Shown here: positions 40,885-49,664 of the stretch, one piece after another
How positions within the stretch are numbered: position 1 is the first letter of the stretch
Layout: the number at the start of each line of letters is the position of its first letter
Assembly (NCBI GenBank): GCA_037443425.1
Contig: JBBIOI010000002.1
Location: forward strand, 1-64,000
DNA: 64,000 nt
Direction of reading: 5' to 3'
DNA from: JBBIOI01 sp037443425
GTDB taxonomy: Bacteria; Desulfobacterota; BSN033; UBA1163
Notes under the pieces: model-generated
The model's database searches: none
Seen by the model: the letters and a program-made list of their open reading frames with translations, nothing else
What the model was told of the DNA's origin: nothing
Made by a program: the position numbers and the translations under genes

Positions 40885-40912
40885 AGAGGTTCAAATCCTC
40901 TCGCCCCGACCA
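40885..40912 (+). tRNA. 3' fragment of a tRNA (tRNA-Pro-like)
   Basis: The fragment is T-stem AGAGG, loop TTCAAAT, T-stem CCTCT, then acceptor strand CGCCCCG, discriminator A and CCA (40885-40912). This is the intact last 28 nt of a bacterial tRNA; the CGCCCCG-A-CCA end fits tRNA-Pro. I find no matching CGGGGCG 5' half in the 490 nt upstream, so it is a fragment. Such 3' ends are left as attachment-site copies by integrases that target tRNA genes. SurE starts 15 nt downstream. Confidence 0.7.
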
Positions 40913-40927
40913 TCCTTTTATTGAAAA

Positions 40928-41683
40928 ATGACAGAAAAAAAGAGAATACTGGTTACAAATGATGATGGAATCCATTCTGAAGGGATTCTCATTTTAGCAA
41001 AGGCCCTTGAGAAAGTAGGTGAAGTATACATTGTTGCCCCTGACAGAGAGAGAAGTGCGATAGCTCACTCTCTTACCCTCCATAGACCATTAAGGGTCGA
41101 AAAGATTCGAAAAAATGTCTATTCAGTTGATGGTACACCTGCTGATTGTGTTCACCTTGGAGTTCATGCAATTTTGCCCAAAAGACCTCATTTGATTGTT
41201 TCAGGAATTAATAAAGGGGGAAATCTTGGGGATGATATCACATATTCAGGAACTGTATCTGCAGCCTTTGAAGGAACGTTATTAGGAATTCCTTCATTCG
41301 CCATATCTATTGTTTCAAGAAGCAATTTTAAATTTATGACTGCAGCAAAATTTGCTCTAAGGGTAGCACGGTTTATTCTGAAGCATGGTCTTCCAAAGGA
41401 TACTTTGTTAAATATCAATGTGCCAAATCTTAATGAAAAGGATATAAAATCTTATAAAATCACAAAGCAAGGAAGATGGATACACAATGGAAATGCTGTA
41501 ATAGAAAAGGTTGATCCCAGGGGGAAAAAATATTACTGGATTGGAAGTGGAGAATTGATTTTTAATCAAGACAGGGATACAGATTTTGAAGCAGTATCAA
41601 ATTCTTATATCTCAATCACCCCTCTCCATCTTGATTTGACAAATTATGCCTCGATCAGGCAACTGAAGAGATGGAGGATTTAA
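40928..41683 (+). CDS. surE: 5'/3'-nucleotidase SurE
   Basis: 251 aa, usual length. Metal-binding NDDG near the N-terminus (ILVTNDDGIHSEGI), then VAPDRERSAIAHSLTLHRPLR, YSVDGTPADCVHLG and VSGINKGGNLGDDITYSGTVSAAFEGTL, the complete SurE signature. It is a cytosolic metal-dependent phosphatase acting on nucleoside monophosphates. No ribosome site is evident before the ATG, so its start may be affected by the tRNA fragment next to it. Confidence 0.95.
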   Translation: MTEKKRILVTNDDGIHSEGILILAKALEKVGEVYIVAPDRERSAIAHSLTLHRPLRVEKIRKNVYSVDGTPADCVHLGVHAILPKRPHLIVSGINKGGNLGDDITYSGTVSAAFEGTLLGIPSFAISIVSRSNFKFMTAAKFALRVARFILKHGLPKDTLLNINVPNLNEKDIKSYKITKQGRWIHNGNAVIEKVDPRGKKYYWIGSGELIFNQDRDTDFEAVSNSYISITPLHLDLTNYASIRQLKRWRI

Positions 41684-41750
41684 ACCTTTAATTGATCTAT
41701 TCTTAAATTTAAGCCTAATTTTTATAAAGATATTAAGAAAGGAGATCGAT

Positions 41751-42848
41751 ATGAGAACAACATTAAGTGTTATTAAGGCAGATATTGGAAGTATAGGGGG
41801 GCATATACGCCCAAGCGAGAGATTGATAAAATCTATTAGGAATTATATCCAAGATAAAGGAAAAGGGATTATTGAGGATTTCTATGTTAGCCATACAGGA
41901 GATGATATTGCTATACTATTTTCACATTTTCTTGGCAAAGCCAATGAAAAGGTACATCGTCTTGCATGGGATGCATTTACAGAAGGCACAAAAGTAGCCA
42001 AAGAACAAGGTCTATATGGTGCAGGTCAAGATCTTTTAAAAGATTCTTTTTCAGGTAATGTAAAGGGAATGGGGCCTGCCGTTGCAGAGATGGAATTCGA
42101 GGAGAGACCGAATGAGCCATTTCTTTTCTTTGCTGCTGATAAAACAGACCCAGGTGCTTATAACCTGCCCCTTTATTTAGCATTTGCTGATCCAATGTAT
42201 AATGCAGGATTGATTCTGAGTCCATCGATGAATAAAGGATTCAAATTTGTTATCATGGATGTGAATTATACTGAGGGAGACAGGGTTATTGAGCTCAATG
42301 CACCAGAAGATCTATATGACATTGCTGCCCTCTTAAGGGACAATCAACGATTCGTTATAGAGGCTATTTATTCGAGAAATAATGGTGAGATTGCTGTTTC
42401 AGTAAGTACTACAAGGCTTCACAATATAGCGGGGAAATATACAGGTAAGGATGACCCTGTGATGCTTGTAAGAGTTCAAGGTGCATTTCCAGCAACAGGC
42501 GAGGTTTTAGCTCCCTTTAATATTGGTCATTATGTAGCAGGTTTCATGAGGGGGAGCCATACAGGGCCACTTATGCCTGTAAGGATTAATTCAGGTACCT
42601 CTTACTTCGATGGACCTCCTATCGTGGCATGTCATGCATTTTGCGTGCACAATGGTAAGCTGACAGAGCCTGCTGATGCATTTGATCATCCATATTGGGA
42701 TTGGGTGAGGAATAATGTCTCTCAGAAGGCAACAGAAATGAGGAGGCAGGGTTTCTCAGGGGCTGCAATGCTTCCCTATGACGAACTTGAATACGGTGGG
42801 ATTGTTGAAAAGATGAAGATCCTTGAGACAAAATTTAAAATAAGATAA
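41751..42848 (+). CDS. fbp: Bifunctional fructose-1,6-bisphosphate aldolase/phosphatase (class V FBPase)
   Basis: 365 aa. Hallmarks of the archaeal-type enzyme: TTLSVIKADIGSIGGHIRPS at the start, VSHTGDDIAILFSH, then DKTDPGAYNLPLYLAFADPMYNAGLILS and late GGIVEKMKILETKF. The enzyme joins triose phosphates and dephosphorylates the product, an irreversible gluconeogenic step in thermophilic or autotrophic anaerobes. The conserved Lys Schiff base and Tyr are expected in the C-terminal half; I did not align them. Clear ribosome site AAAGGAG. Confidence 0.93.
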   Translation: MRTTLSVIKADIGSIGGHIRPSERLIKSIRNYIQDKGKGIIEDFYVSHTGDDIAILFSHFLGKANEKVHRLAWDAFTEGTKVAKEQGLYGAGQDLLKDSFSGNVKGMGPAVAEMEFEERPNEPFLFFAADKTDPGAYNLPLYLAFADPMYNAGLILSPSMNKGFKFVIMDVNYTEGDRVIELNAPEDLYDIAALLRDNQRFVIEAIYSRNNGEIAVSVSTTRLHNIAGKYTGKDDPVMLVRVQGAFPATGEVLAPFNIGHYVAGFMRGSHTGPLMPVRINSGTSYFDGPPIVACHAFCVHNGKLTEPADAFDHPYWDWVRNNVSQKATEMRRQGFSGAAMLPYDELEYGGIVEKMKILETKFKIR

Positions 42849-42872
42849 TGGTTTTTTATAAAAAAGAGGGAT

Positions 42873-44198
42873 ATGGAAAGACGTGTATATATTGAAACAT
42901 ACGGATGCCAAATGAATGAAAATGATTCAGAGATGATTCTTAGGCTCCTCGAGAAGAGAAATTATCGTAAGACCGAGGAGCCTAAAGAGGCAGATCTTAT
43001 TCTTATAAATACGTGCAGTGTTCGAGAAAAACCAGAACATAAGGTTTATAGTGCACTTGGAAGATTCAAGAACCTGAAGGAGAGAAAAGGGGTGATTATA
43101 GGGGTTTCGGGTTGTGTAGCACAACAAGAAGGAGAAAACCTTTTAGATAGGATTCCATACCTCGATATAGTTTTAGGGACACAGGCTATTCCACTTCTTC
43201 CAGAAATATTGGATAGAGTTGAGGTTTCTGGTGAAAGGGTATGCGAGGTAGGTTTTGATTCTGGAGGGAGGTATCTTGAATCGCAGCTTCCACAAAGGCC
43301 GTTAGATCAGGTTAAAGCCTTTGTTACGGTCATGCAGGGTTGTGATCATTTTTGTTCCTTCTGCATTGTTCCATATGTAAGGGGAAGGGAGCGAAGCAGG
43401 CCAAGTAAGGATATTATTGAGGAGATTAGACACCTTGTTGGAATGGGTGTAAAAGAGGTTTGTCTACTGGGACAGAATGTGAATTCATATGGGAAAGGGA
43501 TAGAGGGCGAATTAAGATTCTATGAGCTTCTAAAAGAGATAAATAAGATTGAAGGGCTTGAAAGGATTCGTTTTACTACATCACATCCTGTAGACCTATC
43601 TAAGGAATTGATATGGGCATTTTCAGAACTTGAAAAACTCTGTGAACATATCCATCTCCCTTTTCAATCTGGTTCTAACAAGATTCTAAAGACAATGCAT
43701 AGGGGCTATACACGTGAGGCCTATCTTGAAAAAGTGGAGGAGTTAAAGATGGTATGCCCTTCAATTGCCATCACATCAGATGTTATTGTTGGTTTTCCTG
43801 GTGAAGATGATGAAGATTTTAAAGAAACCATTCAACTTATAGAAAAGGTTCAATTTGATGACCTCTATTCATTCAAATATTCTCCAAGGAAGGGTACACG
43901 GGCAGCAAAGCTTCCAAATCAGGTTGATGAAAAGCTGAAAGAGGAGAGACTTTCAATTTTACAGAGTATACAGAAGGAGATCACATATAAGAAGAATAAG
44001 TCGCTTGTGGGTAAAATCGAAGAGATTCTTGTAGAAGGCCAGAGTAAGAAAGGCAATCGGGATCTGACAGGAAGGACAAGGACCAATAAAGTAGTAAATT
44101 TTGAAGGAGGGTTTGACCTTAAAGGAAAATTAGTCTCAGTACAGATTACAAATGCTTATCCACATTCCCTCCGTGGTGAGTTAGTTACAACCCATTAA
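42873..44198 (+). CDS. miaB: tRNA-2-methylthio-N6-dimethylallyladenosine synthase MiaB
   Basis: 441 aa. N-terminal UPF0004 domain with Cys12 (YGCQMNENDSE), Cys48 (NTCSVREK) and Cys81 (VSGCVAQQEG); radical-SAM motif Cys157-x3-Cys161-x2-Cys164 (GCDHFCSFCIVPYVRGRERSR); C-terminal TRAM domain. It inserts a methylthio group into tRNA position 37 in the cytoplasm. YGCQMN plus the DSE spacing supports MiaB over RimO or MtaB. It converges with a - strand gene 10 nt away. Confidence 0.93.
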   Translation: MERRVYIETYGCQMNENDSEMILRLLEKRNYRKTEEPKEADLILINTCSVREKPEHKVYSALGRFKNLKERKGVIIGVSGCVAQQEGENLLDRIPYLDIVLGTQAIPLLPEILDRVEVSGERVCEVGFDSGGRYLESQLPQRPLDQVKAFVTVMQGCDHFCSFCIVPYVRGRERSRPSKDIIEEIRHLVGMGVKEVCLLGQNVNSYGKGIEGELRFYELLKEINKIEGLERIRFTTSHPVDLSKELIWAFSELEKLCEHIHLPFQSGSNKILKTMHRGYTREAYLEKVEELKMVCPSIAITSDVIVGFPGEDDEDFKETIQLIEKVQFDDLYSFKYSPRKGTRAAKLPNQVDEKLKEERLSILQSIQKEITYKKNKSLVGKIEEILVEGQSKKGNRDLTGRTRTNKVVNFEGGFDLKGKLVSVQITNAYPHSLRGELVTTH

Positions 44199-44208
44199 TT
44201 ATTGAGTC

Positions 44209-45300
44209 TTAAATTCTCCCTTTTTCTTTCATAAGGCGGGTGATCAGATCTTTATAAGTTTTAGGTGGTATAACTCTTTTTTTCCTTTCTTTCATCTCGA
44301 TTGCCCCAGTGGGGCAGAAATGGGCACAGACACCGCAACCAAGGCATGTTTCTTGGTCTGGAACCGGGTAATCTCCAACCATCTTTATTGCTTTAATCTG
44401 ACAGTGCTCTTCACATTGAGCGCATCCATTACATTTTTCAAGAATAACGCTTGTAATATAGTTTGTAGTGGTAACAGCATTTTTTAAATGGTGTTTTGTT
44501 ATTCCTTCAAGTAGTCCGCAACAACATCCGCAACAGTTACAGATAAAGGTGGTCTGTTCCATCACATTGTCTCCCATATGAACTAAACCATAGTCTTCTG
44601 CCCTCTTTAATGCATCTAACAATTGATCCACATTGGCCCTCTTTGCAAATCCTTGTTCTACTAAAAAGTCTGATGCAGTCCCAAGGCTCATACAAATATC
44701 TTCAATCGGAGCAGAGCAGTTCTTTCCGAGATGCCATGCCTCATGACGACAATAACACCTCCCCAGACTTCCACGGCCTGCCTTTCGTATATGTTCTTCT
44801 GCTTGATCAAAACTTAAAACCTCACTTCTTACTTTTGGGATAGCGTCACTGTACAGATAGGCTTTAGTCCTTGGTGTCTGGGAGAAAAATTCTTTGATAA
44901 ATTCATTTGTGTTTCTATAAGTATACATCAATTCTGCAAGCCTTTTCATTGGAAGGGATTCATCCGTACGCATAAAGGTCATCTCAAAAAAACCAGTGAC
45001 CCCTGGCGAGAGAAGATATTTCGTCTCTCCGCCCTTTAATGAAGAATAGATGAGTCCCTTTTTGATCATTCCTTTTAAAATTTCTTCAAGCTCTTTTCGT
45101 TCCATTTCGGTTGCCTTTTGAATCTCATCAAATGTGACAAAACCAAATGGAAACTTCGATCCTACCTCAGCCTCCTTTTCACTAAAAAGGATTGCAAGGA
45201 TTTCATAAAGACTGCTATGCTCGGGAAGGCCTATTGGATTATGATTAAGCCTCTTTTGAAGTTCTTTTAGAATATCCATTTTGCTCATTATGTGGCCCAT
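44209..45300 (-). CDS. Polyferredoxin-type protein with N-terminal winged-helix-like region
   Basis: 363 aa. Residues about 25-90 resemble a winged-helix (FGFVTFDEIQKATEMERKELEEILKGMIKKGLIY). The middle has Cys-rich NCCGCCCG, and the C-terminus two 4Fe-4S motifs: CNGCAQCEEHC and CLGCGVCAHFCP. Proteins of this build occur next to flavoprotein oxidoreductases in anaerobes as electron-transfer subunits. It ends the - strand block running from 53044 down, with the ferredoxin-flavoprotein pairs upstream. A role as sensor rather than pure carrier is possible because of the winged-helix-like part. Confidence 0.75.
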   Translation of the reverse strand: MGHIMSKMDILKELQKRLNHNPIGLPEHSSLYEILAILFSEKEAEVGSKFPFGFVTFDEIQKATEMERKELEEILKGMIKKGLIYSSLKGGETKYLLSPGVTGFFEMTFMRTDESLPMKRLAELMYTYRNTNEFIKEFFSQTPRTKAYLYSDAIPKVRSEVLSFDQAEEHIRKAGRGSLGRCYCRHEAWHLGKNCSAPIEDICMSLGTASDFLVEQGFAKRANVDQLLDALKRAEDYGLVHMGDNVMEQTTFICNCCGCCCGLLEGITKHHLKNAVTTTNYITSVILEKCNGCAQCEEHCQIKAIKMVGDYPVPDQETCLGCGVCAHFCPTGAIEMKERKKRVIPPKTYKDLITRLMKEKGRI

Positions 45301-45325
45301 AATAAGTTTACCTCCTCTTTATATA

Positions 45326-45619
45326 TCAAACCCTGAAATGCTCTCCACTTGCCTTTCTTTTCCATCGAACCCTCTGAATAAGCGGAAGATTCAACTTAAG
45401 CGCACCTTTCCTTGGGCAATGCATAACACAAATCCCACAATACCAGCATTCATCAGGGAAGAGAATAATAGGGGTTGATCCTTTTTGCGGATTTGGAATT
45501 AGAATATCCATGGGACATATATTAACACATATGTTACAGCCGTTACATCGTTTTTCATTAAAGATAAGAGGTCTGTTTGGTGTTATAGGATTCGGGATTG
45601 CATAGATTTTGGTTTTCAT
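45326..45619 (-). CDS. Ferredoxin-like 4Fe-4S protein (AprB-like), pair 1
   Basis: 97 aa with two 4Fe-4S motifs: CNGCNICVNICPMD and CWYCGICVMHCP, joined by LIPNPQKGSTPIILFPDE. The NPQKG...P..PDECW linker is shared almost exactly with the ferredoxin at 49428, so the two are paralogues. It overlaps the flavoprotein gene by 4 nt and is surely its electron-transfer partner, the arrangement seen in APS-reductase-type flavoprotein/ferredoxin dimers. Confidence 0.85.
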   Translation of the reverse strand: MKTKIYAIPNPITPNRPLIFNEKRCNGCNICVNICPMDILIPNPQKGSTPIILFPDECWYCGICVMHCPRKGALKLNLPLIQRVRWKRKASGEHFRV

Positions 45620-47610
45620 TTCAACCCTTTCTTTTCCTTTATAGCTTGATTTTTTAAATATTCTTTATTCCTTGATTCATAATTATCACTTAGAGAACCA
45701 TAAAAATCGATTGGGAGATATGAAATTTTTACATCACCATCTACCTGTTTAAGGATAATAAACCTTTTCCATTCTGGTGGGTCCATCTCAGGAAAGTCAT
45801 ATCTATTAAAACCAAGAAATTTACTGCTTGCCTTTCTTGCAAGTGAACTATGTAGAATCATTTCACAGCAAGTTAATATATCAATGACCTCGAGTGTTCG
45901 CATCAATCTATGGGGATCTGGTGCATAAAGTCGCGGCACCTCATTTTTAAAAATATCTTTAAACCATAGAAGGCCAATCTTAAGAAGTTCCTCATTTTTT
46001 TGATCCCCACAATAGTTCTGCATAATCCTTGAACTTGCAGCATTCAGTTCCTTCCAATTGAGACCTTTTAAACGAGTATTTTTTGTAAGTGAATATATTC
46101 GAATCTTTTCTTCCTCCACCTGTTTTCTATCTATTTTTGCCTTTTTTATTTTATTAAGATTTTGAGAAGCCTTTCTTCCAGCATATCTCCCAGTTGCAGC
46201 AGCATGGTGATGATAATTTGAAGAAAAGAGTTGATCACCCGCAGCATAGAGACATTCAAGAGAGGTTTGGAGATTCCAATCTACCATTAGGCCCCCACAT
46301 GGGCCGACTTCACCAAAAATCCTTTTATTGGGAGAAGCGGGGGTGCGAAGAGGATCTGAGCCTAAAAAAAGGTAGCTTTGAAGGAGGTCCTTATCAGGAC
46401 AAAACCCAGCCCTTGTATAATTCTCATATATTGGGATTCTTGTTTTTCCCTCTTCACCCACCATCAATCCCCAAATAACACGACGCTCATCATCGGGCAT
46501 TCCTGGAAGGTCGGCGTATAATGGAAGAACAAACTCTCCCTTTCTTATTTTTTCTTCAAGATCAGGAATAAGTTGGGGTCTTTTGTATTCATAGGATTGA
46601 GACCTTTCCCCTAAAAATTTCTGACCCGAAGCTGGGATGCAACGTTCAAGAACCGTTTTCAGTATTTTTTCATTTCGATCAACCCATGGGATCTGCTTTC
46701 CATTTGCATCTACCATTGAACAGGGATACCATGTATTGAATGGATTTCCCTGACCATAAATTGGAAAGCCATTGCCACTTCCCATGATATGAGGGGTTGA
46801 TTTTTCCATGAGTGTAAATTCAGCCCCTGCTCTGTATGCAATTGCATGACCATCACCCACATTTGTCTGTGGTCTTAATGTATCAAAACCAGTCAGTTCT
46901 GATTGGAATTGCCAGATCCTTTGTGGCCGAGAAAGGCAAAGTATCGTAGCCTTAGCATTGAATATAAAGAATTCACCCGTTCTAACATTGATTCCAGTGG
47001 CTCCAATAATCCTTTGCCCTTGCCTTCCTCTTTCATTTAATAATGAGGTGGCCATTATGCGGTCAAAAATCTTTACACCTAATCGTTTACATTCTTTGAA
47101 CAACGAGGGTTTAAATGTTGTTCCCCATACTCTAAAATGAATCTTATTTTCATAATCATAAGCGAAGAGAAATTTTGTCTTTTCATCCCTAAATTTTGCC
47201 CCTTTGAATTCATCCTCAGTATCTCGAATCTTTCCCCCAATCTCCTCCAATTCAAGCAAGGTATCGAAGCTTTCCCTTGCTGATATATAGAAGGATATTG
47301 CATTGCAATAACCTCCTGAATCCAGTTGTTCAGCCTCTAAAATATCTTCAGCCGTAATTTTGGATAATGGGTTTGGTGTTAGCACCCAATGGTCACAACC
47401 CGCCCCTCCAGCTCCGCTTCTTATGGTTGCTGCCTTCTCTACAATAGTAACATCTGCACCATTTCTCGAAGCACTAATAGCTGCCCAGCAGCCAGCAATA
47501 CCGCCACCAAGGACAAGTATATCGGTTTCAATCAGGGTCTCTTTATCATAACGAATGGGATAAGGCCATTCAGGTAGGCCATAGCGCTTTATATATTCAT
47601 TCCAGTCCAT
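45616..47610 (-). CDS. FAD-dependent oxidoreductase, fumarate-reductase/AprA-like, pair 1
   Basis: 664 aa. FAD-binding start ETDILVLGGGIAGCWAAISASRNGADVTIVEK, then SGAGGAGCDHW; middle TLRPQTNVGDGHAIAYRAGAEFTL; late GGLMVDWNLQTSLECLYAAGDQL; a C-terminal helical domain with QNYCGD. The architecture is that of the FrdA/SdhA/AprA flavoprotein superfamily. No Sdh C/D membrane anchors are present, only the small ferredoxin. Substrate unknown; the linked TRAP transporter suggests an imported organic acid or sulfonate-like compound. Paralogous to 47647-49425. Confidence 0.85.
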   Translation of the reverse strand: MDWNEYIKRYGLPEWPYPIRYDKETLIETDILVLGGGIAGCWAAISASRNGADVTIVEKAATIRSGAGGAGCDHWVLTPNPLSKITAEDILEAEQLDSGGYCNAISFYISARESFDTLLELEEIGGKIRDTEDEFKGAKFRDEKTKFLFAYDYENKIHFRVWGTTFKPSLFKECKRLGVKIFDRIMATSLLNERGRQGQRIIGATGINVRTGEFFIFNAKATILCLSRPQRIWQFQSELTGFDTLRPQTNVGDGHAIAYRAGAEFTLMEKSTPHIMGSGNGFPIYGQGNPFNTWYPCSMVDANGKQIPWVDRNEKILKTVLERCIPASGQKFLGERSQSYEYKRPQLIPDLEEKIRKGEFVLPLYADLPGMPDDERRVIWGLMVGEEGKTRIPIYENYTRAGFCPDKDLLQSYLFLGSDPLRTPASPNKRIFGEVGPCGGLMVDWNLQTSLECLYAAGDQLFSSNYHHHAAATGRYAGRKASQNLNKIKKAKIDRKQVEEEKIRIYSLTKNTRLKGLNWKELNAASSRIMQNYCGDQKNEELLKIGLLWFKDIFKNEVPRLYAPDPHRLMRTLEVIDILTCCEMILHSSLARKASSKFLGFNRYDFPEMDPPEWKRFIILKQVDGDVKISYLPIDFYGSLSDNYESRNKEYLKNQAIKEKKGLK

Positions 47611-47646
47611 ATTTATCCTTCTTCATCAAATGGTGTTAATCTTTTG

Positions 47647-49425
47647 TTACTGAATAGGTATTTTATTAAATTTCCAGTCACCAGTTTCATCTCTGCTTAT
47701 AGCAAGAAATACATACCAATTATCATTGTCCTCCTCAGGATACTCTCTTCTATAAAAATCAAAGGCAGCTCTACTTTCTTTTCTCTCAATGGATGACCTC
47801 AATATCAATTCAGCATTATCAATAATCGATTTCACTTCAAGGCTTCTACTTAATTCGTGAGGATTTTCAGCCTTAAGCGGAGCTTGTTTTGCATCCTCAA
47901 GCCTTGTAAGTCCTCTTTTAAGGAGGCCCTCACCACGGATATCGCCACAATAAAAATCAATAAGATTTTGAACATAGATTTCAACCTCTTTCCAGTAAAA
48001 GCCTTTTTTGCAATTCAAGATTTGACTGTATATCTCTCTTCTTTTCATTATCGTTTCTTTATCTACTGAAAGAAATGCATTCTGTTCTTTAGCCCTTTTC
48101 TTTGCCATCTCACCTGCTCGCCAACCCATTGTCAGTGCACCAGGACCAGAGGCCCAGGGGACACCACCTACCTCGTCTCCTGCCCCAAAAAGATTTCTAA
48201 TATCTGTTTCCAAATCTTTATTTACCCATAATCCTTTAGCTGCTGTTCCTGCTAATTCACGGTTTGCCCAGCCTGCATATTCCTGAGGGTTCCTTCTTAA
48301 ATCAAGTCTTTCCTCTTCTTCGAAATAACGCATAAACTGTGTACCCTTTCCTTCATTTCTTATTGACCATCTTATATAATCAATTTCGTAATCAGTGGCT
48401 TCGGAGAAATCAAGAAAGAATGGCCCCTCTCCCTTAGAGACTCTTCTCGGTAACGAGGCACGACCACCACGCCAGAGCTTTCTATCCTCCAGCCATTTTT
48501 TCCTTGTTTCAATGGGATCAAATCTTTCTTTACCAAGATTATCCCAATCATAAAAGTAGGTCCTCGGAACGATTATATTTCCAAAACCATCTATAATTCG
48601 AGCTGAAGGTTGAACCGTGTTTCTTGGATCACCATAATTTGGAGAATAGTATCCGCACACGGATAATAGTCTTGAGCTTAGAAATTCGATATTAATTATT
48701 GGTAATCCAATTCTTATGGCCATAGATGTTCCATCACCTGTTAAAGTAGGTGGAAGCCTTGTATTGAAATCAACTCCCGAGGGATTTCTACTTAATCTAT
48801 TAGACCTTCCTGAGGAGAGGATAACTGCCTTTGCTTTAAAAAAGTAGATATCTGCTGTGCGAGTGCCTATTCCTACAGCACCTGAAATCTGTCCATCAGT
48901 CTTTATTAGATCGGTCATCTGAACTCGATTAATAATATTAACCCCTCTTTTTTTTGCCTCATTTGTTAGTTTAAGCTTTAAAAATCTTCCGTCAAAATTA
49001 AAAGATGATGGTACACTATGGAATTGATATACGATTCTGAATTTGCCAGGGGCTTTGCTATCTTCATATCTGAAATTTATACCAAATCTTTCAAGATCAA
49101 GAACCCTATCATATATCGATTCTGCAATTAGATAGAATAAGTCTTTTCTTAAAAAGCCAAAGGCCACTGCCTGTTTATGATCCTCAAACATATCTTCGAT
49201 ACTGTAGCCCATCTTTTCATGAACCGGTGGTATATAGGCCCATAGGTGGTCTATACCCGATGAGGCACATCCACTTGCAATAGTATTCGATTTTTCAACA
49301 AGCGTTACTTTTATATCCTGATCCTCAGATGCCTTTATTGCAGCCATTAGGCCTGCCAGTCCACCGCCAATTATCAAGACATCCGTTTCTAATGGAATTA
49401 TTTGAGGTTCCATTTTAGCCTCCAC
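47647..49425 (-). CDS. FAD-dependent oxidoreductase, fumarate-reductase/AprA-like, pair 2
   Basis: 592 aa, with the same fold as its neighbour: ETDVLIIGGGLAGLMAAIKASEDQDIKVTLVEK, SGCASSGIDHLW, later TLTGDGTSMAIRIGLPI and LFGAGDEVGG, and C-terminal IDFYCGDIRGEGLL matching QNYCGD in the first. The substrate pocket differs (CASSGIDHLW against GAGGAGCDHW), so the two need not use the same substrate. Cotranscribed with its ferredoxin at 49428 (3-nt gap). Confidence 0.85.
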   Translation of the reverse strand: MEAKMEPQIIPLETDVLIIGGGLAGLMAAIKASEDQDIKVTLVEKSNTIASGCASSGIDHLWAYIPPVHEKMGYSIEDMFEDHKQAVAFGFLRKDLFYLIAESIYDRVLDLERFGINFRYEDSKAPGKFRIVYQFHSVPSSFNFDGRFLKLKLTNEAKKRGVNIINRVQMTDLIKTDGQISGAVGIGTRTADIYFFKAKAVILSSGRSNRLSRNPSGVDFNTRLPPTLTGDGTSMAIRIGLPIINIEFLSSRLLSVCGYYSPNYGDPRNTVQPSARIIDGFGNIIVPRTYFYDWDNLGKERFDPIETRKKWLEDRKLWRGGRASLPRRVSKGEGPFFLDFSEATDYEIDYIRWSIRNEGKGTQFMRYFEEEERLDLRRNPQEYAGWANRELAGTAAKGLWVNKDLETDIRNLFGAGDEVGGVPWASGPGALTMGWRAGEMAKKRAKEQNAFLSVDKETIMKRREIYSQILNCKKGFYWKEVEIYVQNLIDFYCGDIRGEGLLKRGLTRLEDAKQAPLKAENPHELSRSLEVKSIIDNAELILRSSIERKESRAAFDFYRREYPEEDNDNWYVFLAISRDETGDWKFNKIPIQ

Positions 49426-49427
49426 CT

Positions 49428-49664
49428 TTACCTAAGAAATCCACCTCTCATGGGAAATGGTGTCACTATCTTAATAGCCCCTTTTTCACTTTGGGGACAG
49501 AATGTTATACAGCATCCACAGAACCAGCATTCATCAGGATACATCTCAATAGGTGGCTTCCCTTTTTGTGGATTTGGGGCTAATGCATCACACATACAAA
49601 CATCTACACAGACATTACAGCCAGTACATGAATCTTCACTAAAATATATATGTCTGTAACCCAT
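49428..49664 (-). CDS. Ferredoxin-like 4Fe-4S protein, pair 2
   Basis: 78 aa with CTGCNVCVDVCMCD and CWFCGCCITFCP, linked by LAPNPQKGKPPIEMYPDE. In the second motif the third Cys follows CG-C, so each cluster keeps four Cys. Partner of the flavoprotein at 47647. The start (ATG 49664) lies within the end of the transporter gene, with GGAGG upstream, so the two overlap by 26 nt. Confidence 0.83.
   Translation of the reverse strand: MGYRHIYFSEDSCTGCNVCVDVCMCDALAPNPQKGKPPIEMYPDECWFCGCCITFCPQSEKGAIKIVTPFPMRGGFLR

Noticed and set aside
40441..40912. Intron-containing or split tRNA
   Set aside because: The T-arm and acceptor 3' strand are clear, but no CGGGGCG 5' half, D-arm or anticodon arm is present upstream, and no group I intron features were seen. 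A fragment is simpler.
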